DNA of 33,530 bases from IMG/VR virus record IMGVR_UViG_3300034107_000316, positions 1 to 33,530 of that record; one strand, written 5' to 3'. A model generated the notes under the pieces. That model saw only the letters and a list, made by a program, of their open reading frames with translations, was not told the DNA's origin and ran no database searches. Shown here piece by piece: positions 15,315 to 20,168 of this stretch; the stretch's first letter is position 1, and every line of letters starts with the position of its first letter. The DNA is from a virus. The translations under genes and the position numbers were made by a program.

Positions 15315-15386
15315 TCCCGACTAAAATCTAGTAGGTCAGTACTAGCATAGTCGGGAATAAATAATGTTTTTTTAAATACCCTGACC
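15315..15386 (-). ncRNA. Structured 5' leader 3 (pseudoknot), before the recombination unit
   Basis: The clearest of the three. In RNA order: arm A GGUCAG (15386-15381), a 24-nt AU-rich linker, arm B UCCCGACUA (15356-15348), 2 nt, stem CUAGUA (15345-15340), apical loop CUGACC (15339-15334), stem UACUAG (15333-15328), 4 nt, arm B' UAGUCGGGA (15323-15315). The 9-bp B/B' and 6-bp inner stems are perfect. The six-base loop is exactly complementary to arm A. B' ends 21 nt before the ATG at 15293. The pairing would put the 5' end of the mRNA onto the hairpin tip. Confidence 0.78.
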
Positions 15387-15398
15387 GATATTGTTCTG

Positions 15399-15416
15399 CA
15401 AATATAATACTTTATT
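15399..15416 (-). promoter_or_regulatory. Promoter before leader 3 (TATATTTG with upstream AATAAAGT)
   Basis: The minus strand reads AATAAAGTATTATATTTG, with the -7 box at 15406-15399, followed by CAGAA as in the leader 1 promoter. It matches 16 of 18 positions of the leader 2 promoter. No TTG is present at -33. Arm A begins 12 nt after the box. Confidence 0.72.
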
Positions 15417-15435
15417 TTAATTAAATGCTAATTAA

Positions 15436-16128
15436 TTAAAATAATTTTTGTTGTGCTACGTGGTTATTAATTCTTTGCATTGCTTTGTCGAAGTATTCTT
15501 TGTCTAATTCGCAAGCGGTTAAATCAAATCCATAATCGTGACAAGCTATTGCTATACTTCCAGAACCTAAATGCGTATCGAGTATTTTGTCGTTTGGCTT
15601 TGCGTATTTATCTAAAAGCCATTTGTATAATACAATAGGTTTTTGGGTTGGATGTATTGTTTGTTTTCCACTAAAAGGAACGTTATATATTACTGGTTGA
15701 TTATATCCAATGTTTTGACCTCTTTTAAATCCATCTTGTAATAAAGTAACTATTTTTAAAGGTTTTTTAAATGAAGTCCAAGCTAACTCGCCATCACTTC
15801 TTGTTTCTAATACTTGTAATTTATTCCAAACTATCCAAGAATTAATTAGTGGTAATGGAAAATAATTACCTCCCCAAATAATTTGTTCTTTAGAAACTCT
15901 AAATAATTCATCAAAATATTCTTTATTTGGAATTTCATTATCCCATTCTTTAGATTTTAAATCGCTTCTTTTTATAATGCTATTTTTTCTACCTTTCATT
16001 TTAGAACTTGAAACACTTTGTTTTCCTGCTCCAATTCCATAAGGCGGGTCAACTATTGCCAAATCGAAGTAATTATCAGGGTAGCGTGCCATTAGCACCA
16101 TGTTGTCCTCGTTAGTTATTTTTAGCAT
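15436..16128 (-). CDS. Solitary DNA methyltransferase, beta-type motif order (N6-adenine or N4-cytosine)
   Basis: A 230-residue enzyme. The catalytic motif IV, DPPY, is at residues 27-30. Motif I (ILDTHLGSGS, about 182-191) comes later, after HPTQKP (159-164). That order is that of beta-class amino-methyltransferases. DPPY fits N6-adenine best; N4-cytosine is not excluded. No restriction enzyme is encoded beside it, so the likely role is protection of phage DNA from host restriction or marking for replication or packaging. The start lies inside the end of the 42-aa gene. It is the last gene of the first block. Confidence 0.92.
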   Translation of the reverse strand: MLKITNEDNMVLMARYPDNYFDLAIVDPPYGIGAGKQSVSSSKMKGRKNSIIKRSDLKSKEWDNEIPNKEYFDELFRVSKEQIIWGGNYFPLPLINSWIVWNKLQVLETRSDGELAWTSFKKPLKIVTLLQDGFKRGQNIGYNQPVIYNVPFSGKQTIHPTQKPIVLYKWLLDKYAKPNDKILDTHLGSGSIAIACHDYGFDLTACELDKEYFDKAMQRINNHVAQQKLF

Positions 16129-16240
16129 AATTCATTTTACTTTCAACAATATAATATCCGTATTCAATTTTCACGTCTGGCAAAGATTTTATTTCTAGTT
16201 TTTCCTTTGCTTTTTTAGCTTGTTCCTTTGTGTATTTCAT
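16112..16240 (-). CDS. Small hypothetical protein, 42 aa
   Basis: MKYTKEQAKKAKEKLEIKSL followed by PDVKIEYGYYIVESKMNYAKNN. The start overlaps the stop of the 80-aa gene as ATGA, and the end overlaps the methyltransferase start by 17 bases. The N-terminal half is a lysine-rich helix. No family recognised; the overlaps are the main support. Confidence 0.6.
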   Translation of the reverse strand: MKYTKEQAKKAKEKLEIKSLPDVKIEYGYYIVESKMNYAKNN

Positions 16241-16479
16241 AATTTCTCGATTTCGGTTTTAACTTCTTTCCAATATGTTTTTTGACTAATAAAATAAATC
16301 ATATCTCCTGTTATGCTTTCTTTATTTGGAGTATACCACCAAAACATAATATCATTTAATATAACATCAACTGCTATTAATGCGCATTGTTTGGCATTTC
16401 TAAATTCAATAGTATCTTTTCTCCATTGGTGTTGATACATTTTATCTACTAACTCTTTTGCTTTCTCTTTTGGTGTCAT
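16237..16479 (-). CDS. Hypothetical phage protein, 80 aa
   Basis: It begins MTPKEKAKELVDKMYQHQW and has RNAKQCALIAVDVILNDIMF. The TPKEKA-x-E-L start with a later A-K-Q-C-A-L-I-A-V-D-x-I-L is familiar from many small Bacteroidota phage proteins of unknown role. It shares a base with the previous stop (TAATG) and overlaps the next gene (ATGA). Probably a small helical cytoplasmic protein. Confidence 0.65.
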   Translation of the reverse strand: MTPKEKAKELVDKMYQHQWRKDTIEFRNAKQCALIAVDVILNDIMFWWYTPNKESITGDMIYFISQKTYWKEVKTEIEKL

Positions 16480-16817
16480 TACCTATTAATTTTATTTACA
16501 ATTCCCTCTATACTTTTTTGATCCTTTCGGTAAGCGTCTATGATATGACAAATGTTTTCCATATCGTAAATAGCAATTTCACTAACTTTTTTAATAAACG
16601 TTTCGAAAACGCTATAAACCGCATCAGTTGAATCTGAATCACGTTCGAAAAATTTATCATAGTGATTTTGTTCTGCTTTGATTAACTCTACTAAAACGCT
16701 ATTTAATTTGTTTTTAAGCGCTTGTTTATAGTACGGTGTATATTTTATTTGCTCAAGTTGGTTAAGTGCAATCTGGCAACTCATAACGCTGTTGGTTATT
16801 TTATCTTCTATTTTCAT
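16479..16817 (-). CDS. Hypothetical helical protein, 112 aa
   Basis: An all-helical, charged protein (MKIEDKITNSVMSCQIALNQ to YRKDQKSIEGIVNKINR). It has no signal peptide, membrane segment or recognised motif. It overlaps the 91-aa gene by 17 bases and is followed by a TAATG coupling. Function unknown. Confidence 0.62.
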   Translation of the reverse strand: MKIEDKITNSVMSCQIALNQLEQIKYTPYYKQALKNKLNSVLVELIKAEQNHYDKFFERDSDSTDAVYSVFETFIKKVSEIAIYDMENICHIIDAYRKDQKSIEGIVNKINR

Positions 16818-17076
16818 CTTGGTAAATTTCTATTAATTCATCCACATTTTTACTCCAGTATAACTCTGGATGGTTAATTTTCAATAGTTCTAAAAATCTA
16901 CTAAAACTAATTGCATATTCTTGCATATCACTATAACTTCTTTCTTGTTGCCATTTAGCGCCTGCTATAAAATCTAATTTTATTTGTTGAGTATATTCAA
17001 CTCTATGACTTCTTCCTGATTTTATGATATTTATTTTATAATTTTCAGCAGCTTCTTCAAGTGTTTCTTGTTTCAT
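16801..17076 (-). CDS. Hypothetical phage protein with AKWQQER motif, 91 aa
   Basis: The segment FIAGAKWQQERSYSDMQEYA (residues 36-55) matches a short 'G-A-K-W-Q-x-E-R' motif that recurs in many small Bacteroidota phage proteins. The second half has FLELLKINHPELYW, resembling the start of the 74-aa protein at 19398-19174 (KLEIEHPELF), so the two may share a small domain. Function unknown. Confidence 0.65.
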   Translation of the reverse strand: MKQETLEEAAENYKINIIKSGRSHRVEYTQQIKLDFIAGAKWQQERSYSDMQEYAISFSRFLELLKINHPELYWSKNVDELIEIYQDENRR

Positions 17077-17150
17077 TTTTTATTAGTATTAAATAAACCA
17101 AGGCACAAGTCAAAAGCACAACGTGAAGTTGGTACTCTGTTAAATAACAT
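17073..17150 (-). CDS. Possible tiny gene, 25 aa
   Basis: MLFNRVPTSRCAFDLCLGLF, then NTNKK. The only support is that its stop overlaps the start of the 91-aa gene (ATGA) and that it fills most of the gap after the 36-aa gene. The frame is open upstream of the ATG as well. It may be chance. Confidence 0.3.
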   Translation of the reverse strand: MLFNRVPTSRCAFDLCLGLFNTNKK

Positions 17151-17171
17151 TTCTTGCACTTGGTCTATAAG

Positions 17172-17282
17172 TTATTTTTTTCTTTTAAAATCGAATTGTG
17201 TTATTATCCATAGAATTACAAATATTAGTACTGCTCCTCCCCAAAATACTAACCAAACATTTATTTCTTCTTCTAAACTCAT
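17172..17282 (-). CDS. Very small membrane protein, 36 aa
   Basis: MSLEEEINVWLVFWGGAVLI, then FVILWIITQ and a basic end (FDFKRKK). One membrane helix has an acidic N-terminus and a basic C-terminus, which suggests the N-terminus is outside the cytoplasm. It starts 2 bases after the 90-aa gene stop. No family recognised. Confidence 0.6.
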   Translation of the reverse strand: MSLEEEINVWLVFWGGAVLIFVILWIITQFDFKRKK

Positions 17283-17284
17283 TA

Positions 17285-17557
17285 TTAATTATTTTTACCA
17301 CATATTAAATTTAAAACTTTACAAGCCATATCATTATCGTGATTAAATAATGTTAATAAATCTCCATAAATTAAATTACAATGTTTTTCTAAAATATCTT
17401 CGTATAAAAACAAGCTAATTTCTTTTTCATATTCACAAGTCCAATCATCAATATATTTTTTAGATTTTAAATATTCTAAAAAATCATATAAAACAGTTTC
17501 ATTAACTAAATCTCTTTTTTTTAAATTTTCAGCAGCTTCTTTTATATTTTCTCCCAT
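17285..17557 (-). CDS. Hypothetical acidic protein, 90 aa
   Basis: MGENIKEAAENLKKRDLVNE, then WTCEYEKEISLFLYEDILEK, ending CGKNN. Helical, with four scattered cysteines and no recognised motif. It overlaps the 75-aa gene by 16 bases. Its N-terminus vaguely resembles that of the 91-aa protein at 17076 (EEAAENYK). Confidence 0.6.
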   Translation of the reverse strand: MGENIKEAAENLKKRDLVNETVLYDFLEYLKSKKYIDDWTCEYEKEISLFLYEDILEKHCNLIYGDLLTLFNHDNDMACKVLNLICGKNN

Positions 17558-17769
17558 GTTCGGCTCCAGTTTGAATTTTTAATTTCTTGTAGTAAAGCCT
17601 CGCAAGTCGAATAAGTTTTTTTGCTTAAATAGGACTTTCTGCCGTCCTGTCCTAAACATAAACTTCGCTCTTGTGCTATTGCCCATCTTTCGTAAACACT
17701 TAATTTTGTGAACCTGTATACGTCTGATTCGTATTTCAACACTTCGGTAAATTCTGTAAATGATATCAT
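17542..17769 (-). CDS. Hypothetical phage protein, 75 aa
   Basis: I place the start at the ATG 17769-17767 (MISFTEFTEVLKYESDVYRF), 4 bases after the 55-aa gene stop. A longer frame opens further upstream but runs through the 55-aa gene. The protein has YERWAIAQERSLCLGQDGRK and a Trp-containing C-terminus (NWSRTWEKI). It looks like a small conserved phage protein without known function. Confidence 0.62.
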   Translation of the reverse strand: MISFTEFTEVLKYESDVYRFTKLSVYERWAIAQERSLCLGQDGRKSYLSKKTYSTCEALLQEIKNSNWSRTWEKI

Positions 17770-17773
17770 GATT

Positions 17774-17941
17774 TTATTTGTTATTTTCAAATTGTTCTTT
17801 AATAAATTTTTGCATATTTTCCATAGTTTCAAAAACATACGGTAAAGGTCTTATTGCCATTGCACTTGGATAATCATTAATAAAAACTAAAAATCCATTT
17901 TTTGCAGTTTCTATTTTAATGCTTGTTGTTATTTCTTTCAT
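17774..17941 (-). CDS. Hypothetical protein, 55 aa
   Basis: MKEITTSIKIETAKNGFLVF, then INDYPSAMAIRPLPYVFETM. It looks like a compact beta-sheet protein ending in a helix (ENMQKFIKEQFE). The pattern 'a-k-N-G-F-x-V' followed by a 'fet-m-e-x-m-x-x-f-i' helix resembles short phage proteins with a similar layout. It starts 4 bases after the 65-aa gene stop. Confidence 0.6.
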   Translation of the reverse strand: MKEITTSIKIETAKNGFLVFINDYPSAMAIRPLPYVFETMENMQKFIKEQFENNK

Positions 17942-17945
17942 AATT

Positions 17946-18143
17946 TTAAAGTTTTGTAAATTCTATTACTTCAATTTGGTTAATTCTGTCCTGTTCTAAA
18001 AGCGAAATTAATCGGTTATCGCTTTGTTTTTTTATTTCAATTTGGTTGAAGGCTTCCATCATTTGTTCGTTATTTGAAATGTCACCCCCTAATGCTAAAA
18101 ACCATGTTTGAAAACGCTCACATTCTTGTATCCACTCTTCCAT
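17946..18143 (-). CDS. Hypothetical protein, 65 aa
   Basis: MEEWIQECERFQTWFLALGG, then an acidic helical remainder ending RINQIEVIEFTKL. No motif recognised. It is separated from the 68-aa gene by 11 bases and from the next by 4, so it is part of the same transcript. Confidence 0.58.
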   Translation of the reverse strand: MEEWIQECERFQTWFLALGGDISNNEQMMEAFNQIEIKKQSDNRLISLLEQDRINQIEVIEFTKL

Positions 18144-18154
18144 TTTATTTTAAA

Positions 18155-18361
18155 TTATTGATTAATAATTAATTCATCATTATCATCATATTCATAACAA
18201 TCAGTACAATAGTGTTTTTTATCTACTTGTTTCCAATCATTATCATAAGCAATATCTTCTAAATAACCTTCATCGCTCCAGCAAGAAAATTCACTATTTG
18301 AATTTACATCTTTACCACAATTATCACATACAATTGTAAACATTTTTACTTCTTTTAGCAT
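18155..18361 (-). CDS. Small zinc-ribbon-like protein, 68 aa
   Basis: Two CxxC pairs (VCDNCGKD at residues 11-18 and YCTDCYEY at about 51-58) are separated by about 35 acidic residues. This suggests a four-cysteine zinc site. The C-terminus is very acidic (DDNDELI). An alternative start at MFTIVCDN removes six residues. Small acidic zinc-ribbon proteins in phages can mimic or bind host transcription or DNA-repair factors, but the partner is unknown. Confidence 0.65.
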   Translation of the reverse strand: MLKEVKMFTIVCDNCGKDVNSNSEFSCWSDEGYLEDIAYDNDWKQVDKKHYCTDCYEYDDNDELIINQ

Positions 18362-18363
18362 AA

Positions 18364-18600
18364 TTATTTTAAATTATTGATTATTTGATTAATATTATTT
18401 TTAAAAAAAGTTAGTTCTGTTTGCTTTGCTACACTATAAAGCAATTTTAAACAGATTTTAGCTTCTCTTATTTTCTTCTCGAGTTCGTTTACATATTCTT
18501 TGGCTTCGTTGCTCTGGTCGTCTTGTGATAACCAAAAGTTATCTGATGCACTTGGCTCGTAGTCGTGTTCCTCTGTTGGATCGTTTTTATATTTTGTCAT
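18364..18600 (-). CDS. Hypothetical protein, 78 aa
   Basis: The N-terminus is acidic and probably disordered (NDPTEEHDYEPSASDNFW). A helical C-terminal half follows (AKEYVNELEKKIREAKICLK). The start overlaps the 79-aa gene stop as ATGA. No family recognised. Confidence 0.58.
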   Translation of the reverse strand: MTKYKNDPTEEHDYEPSASDNFWLSQDDQSNEAKEYVNELEKKIREAKICLKLLYSVAKQTELTFFKNNINQIINNLK

Positions 18601-18836
18601 AATAATTTTTCTAAATCGTTAAGTGATATTTTATTTATATTTTCAATTAATAAATCAATTTTCATTTGGTCTAATAGACTTAATCTAATATCAAATCTTT
18701 CAACTTCAAATAAATCTTCTGCCCATTCGTCAATTTCTTTTTTATTTCTTTGATAGTAATATCTATCTCCTATTTCTTCCAAAAGTTCGTCTAAATCAAA
18801 ATCGTCTAAACTAACATCTACTGTAATACTTGCCAT
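18597..18836 (-). CDS. Hypothetical strongly acidic protein, 79 aa
   Basis: It begins MASITVDVSLDDFDLDELLE, continues with acidic and helical sequence and ends in a Leu/Asn-rich helix. The high Asp/Glu content in a small early phage protein is often seen in DNA mimics that block host defence or DNA-binding enzymes. That role is only a possibility here. It starts 1 base after the 48-aa gene stop. Confidence 0.6.
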   Translation of the reverse strand: MASITVDVSLDDFDLDELLEEIGDRYYYQRNKKEIDEWAEDLFEVERFDIRLSLLDQMKIDLLIENINKISLNDLEKLL

Positions 18837-18837
18837 T

Positions 18838-18984
18838 TTATTTTTTTTTATAAGTTTTACAAATTACATCGATTGCTTTTAATATTTCTGGCATTGCTTT
18901 TAAAGGGAGAAATCTGTGAAATCGTTTTAATTCCGTTTTATCCTTCCATTTGTAGGGTCGACCTACTGGGTTTTTATCGTTCAT
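18838..18984 (-). CDS. Hypothetical basic protein, 48 aa
   Basis: I take the ATG at 18984-18982 (MNDKNPVGRPYKWKDKTELK). It overlaps the end of the 67-aa gene by 11 bases. A longer frame starting at 19026 would overlap that gene by 53 bases. The 'N-P-V-G-R-P-x-K-W' start resembles DNA-binding small proteins or terminase small subunit N-termini. The rest is helical and basic, so DNA binding is plausible. Confidence 0.6.
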   Translation of the reverse strand: MNDKNPVGRPYKWKDKTELKRFHRFLPLKAMPEILKAIDVICKTYKKK

Positions 18985-19177
18985 TTTTAAAAGGTTTACC
19001 GCACGTTTGGCAGTGGTTAATTTCAAATTCTAAGTGAAAGTGTTCTTGTCTTAATTTATAATATCTTTCGATGTCGTGAAAATATCTACTTGCTTCTTTT
19101 AAACTTATAGTAGTATTTCTATTTTCTAAACTTTCCATTTTTTTTTCAAGACTTTTTAATTTTGCTTTTGGTGTCAT
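18974..19177 (-). CDS. Hypothetical coiled-coil protein with C-terminal CxxC, 67 aa
   Basis: A helical N-terminal part (KLKSLEKKMESLENRNTTIS) is followed by RYYKLRQEHFHLEFEINH and the end CQTCGKPFKNER. One CxxC pair near the C-terminus could make half of a zinc site in a dimer, perhaps with the nearby histidines. The start overlaps the previous stop (ATGA). Function unknown. Confidence 0.6.
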   Translation of the reverse strand: MTPKAKLKSLEKKMESLENRNTTISLKEASRYFHDIERYYKLRQEHFHLEFEINHCQTCGKPFKNER

Positions 19178-19398
19178 ATTTTAAAAGTTTCGTTGTAATA
19201 TTGGTCTGCTGTAGTAGGATTTTTATTAATTATTGACATTTTACAATCATACCAAGTTTTTATTATCTGCTGTTTTTCTAATTCAAAAAACGGATAATAA
19301 TCGTTTATGAATTGTCTACCATCTGGCGTATTTGTGTTGAATAATTCGGGGTGCTCAATTTCTAATTTGCTAAATAATTCTTGTATTGCTGTTTTCAT
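19174..19398 (-). CDS. Hypothetical phage protein, 74 aa
   Basis: It has the pattern PFFELEKQQIIKTWYDCK followed by DQYYNETF at the C-terminus. The 'E-K-Q-Q-I-I-x-x-x-x-x' and 'Y-Y-N-E-T-F' segments are familiar from a group of small Bacteroidota phage proteins of unknown function. Overlaps of ATGA type join it to both neighbours. Confidence 0.68.
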   Translation of the reverse strand: MKTAIQELFSKLEIEHPELFNTNTPDGRQFINDYYPFFELEKQQIIKTWYDCKMSIINKNPTTADQYYNETFKI

Positions 19399-19484
19399 GC
19401 TCTTGAAATTTGGATTAATAAATAAGTTAATACTATTCCCGCAAAAATCAATTGAGGGCGCTTGTGTTGTAGAAAGTGTTTCAT
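19395..19484 (-). CDS. Tiny membrane protein, 29 aa
   Basis: MKHFLQHKRPQLIFAGIVLT, then YLLIQISRA. It has a basic N-terminus and one hydrophobic helix. It is joined to both neighbours by ATGA overlaps, which is strong support for translation despite its size. Its place in the first block suggests early expression and an effect on the host membrane, but no function is known. Confidence 0.6.
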   Translation of the reverse strand: MKHFLQHKRPQLIFAGIVLTYLLIQISRA

Positions 19485-19615
19485 AGTTTACTAAATGTTA
19501 ATTTATTTGTACATAATTTACTGCCATCTTTAAATTTTATTACAACGTGTGAAGTGTTGAATAAAACTACCTCAGCTTCTTTGCCAAAGTAGTTTACTAT
19601 ATCCCCTATTTTCAT
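19481..19615 (-). CDS. Small beta-barrel-like protein, 44 aa
   Basis: MKIGDIVNYFGKEAEVVLFN, then TSHVVIKFKDGSKLCTNKLT. The 'K-I-G-D-x-V' start followed by short strands and turns suggests a small SH3/KOW-type barrel. The 52-aa protein at 21954-21796 starts in a similar way (MKIGDFYYDEILGYCVIV). The start is in a TAATG overlap and the stop in an ATGA overlap. Confidence 0.62.
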   Translation of the reverse strand: MKIGDIVNYFGKEAEVVLFNTSHVVIKFKDGSKLCTNKLTFSKL

Positions 19616-19758
19616 TATCTTAAAGTTTTTAAATGTTCATCAATAACTAAAGCCATCATTTGCATATTATGTTTTGTTTTTGGAAACATTGTAGCTCCTT
19701 TAAAAGTAAATAACGCTTTTGCTTCTTCTTTTGTAATTGTTGTATTAAATGTTTTCAT
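19615..19758 (-). CDS. Small hypothetical protein, 47 aa, first gene of the first block
   Basis: MKTFNTTITKEEAKALFTFK, then GATMFPKTKHNMQMMALVID. It is the first reading frame after the promoter at 19794-19823, with a leader of only about 30 nt and none of the structure seen in leaders 1-3. It ends in a TAATG overlap with the 44-aa gene. As the first gene it may be made very early. No family recognised. Confidence 0.62.
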   Translation of the reverse strand: MKTFNTTITKEEAKALFTFKGATMFPKTKHNMQMMALVIDEHLKTLR

Positions 19759-19793
19759 AATATTTGTTTTTGTGTTTCGCTTTATTGCTGGGA

Positions 19794-19823
19794 CAAATAT
19801 AAGGCAATTAATTTAATGCACAA
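19794..19823 (-). promoter_or_regulatory. Consensus Bacteroidota promoter driving the first gene block
   Basis: The minus strand reads TTG (19823-19821), a 19-base spacer, then TATATTTG (19801-19794). This fits the known TTG-N19-TAnnTTTG promoter of Bacteroidota housekeeping sigma factor. It is the only promoter in the window with both elements and this spacing. It stands 35 bases before the first small gene, so it is the best candidate for an immediate-early promoter read by host polymerase. Confidence 0.82.
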
Positions 19824-19904
19824 CAATTATTGCTAATTTATAATGATTCTAAATAAAAATATTACACAATTACGTAATATCTTAATTTATTACACTTTTT
19901 GGTA
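19824..19904. promoter_or_regulatory. AT-rich intergenic stretch with ATTACAC words, possible operator
   Basis: Between the early promoter and the late terminator there is no gene. It contains ATTACACAA (19861), the perfect palindrome ATTACGTAAT (19869-19878) and ATTACACTT (19889-19897). The ATTACACTT word also occurs at 7531 in the repeat region. A common regulator at both places is possible. Confidence 0.35.
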
Positions 19905-19906
19905 AT

Positions 19907-19933
19907 AAAAAAACCACCCGTTAAGAGTGGTTT
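19907..19933 (-). terminator. Strong hairpin terminator at the end of the late block
   Basis: Read on the minus strand: AAACCACTC, a 5-base loop (TTAAC), GGGTGGTTT, then a run of Ts. The stem is 9 bp with one G-T pair. It lies directly after the tRNA-like gene and just before the early promoter, so it separates late from early transcription in the circle. Confidence 0.85.
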
Positions 19934-19937
19934 AATT

Positions 19938-20006
19938 AATCATTAAGGGACTCGAACCCTTATCTATTGCAGTACTTGCAACATGCTACCCTTACACCAA
20001 ACGATT
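19938..20006 (-). tRNA. tRNA-like gene with aberrant anticodon loop (formally GTA)
   Basis: A cloverleaf can be drawn on the minus strand. The acceptor stem AATCGTT/AATGATT has 7 bp with one G-U. The D arm is GTGT/GCAT with loop AAGGGTA, the anticodon stem GTTGC/GCAAT, the variable loop 4 nt, and the T arm AAGGG/CCCTT with loop TTCGAGT. The anticodon loop reads AAGTACT, giving GTA (Tyr) but with A instead of U at position 33 and C at 37. Position 26 is missing. No CCA is encoded. It may be a degenerate tRNA, a tRNA mimic, or a tRNA whose anticodon arm I have folded wrongly. It lies at the 3' end of the late block. Confidence 0.65.
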
Positions 20007-20166
20007 AACTTAATTTGTGTGCGAACATTTTAATAATCGTTGTAGGTTTGATAAACTTACAAACTAAACGTAAAAAGAAACCCGCATTTGTTGTGGCTGG
20101 ACTACTTGCGTAATCTGTTGCTACTGCATCTAAAGCATTTTTAATCGGTTCTGGAATATTATTCAT
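20005..20166 (-). CDS. Small hypothetical protein, 53 aa
   Basis: MNNIPEPIKNALDAVATDYA, then SSPATTNAGFFLRLVCKFIK and a basic end. It starts 2 bases after the metallophosphoesterase stop, and its stop codon overlaps the 5' end of the tRNA-like gene by 2 bases. The C-terminal half may be an amphipathic or membrane-associated helix (FFLRLVCKFIKPTTIIKMF). Function unknown. Confidence 0.6.
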   Translation of the reverse strand: MNNIPEPIKNALDAVATDYASSPATTNAGFFLRLVCKFIKPTTIIKMFAHKLS

Positions 20167-20168
20167 AA

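Noticed and set aside
19758-19800. A fourth structured leader before the first small gene
   Set aside because: The leader is only about 30 nt and shows no arms corresponding to A, B, A' and B'.
19938-20006. tRNA-like gene as an attachment site
   Set aside because: No integrase is present and no second copy of a tRNA fragment was seen. It lies inside the late transcript.
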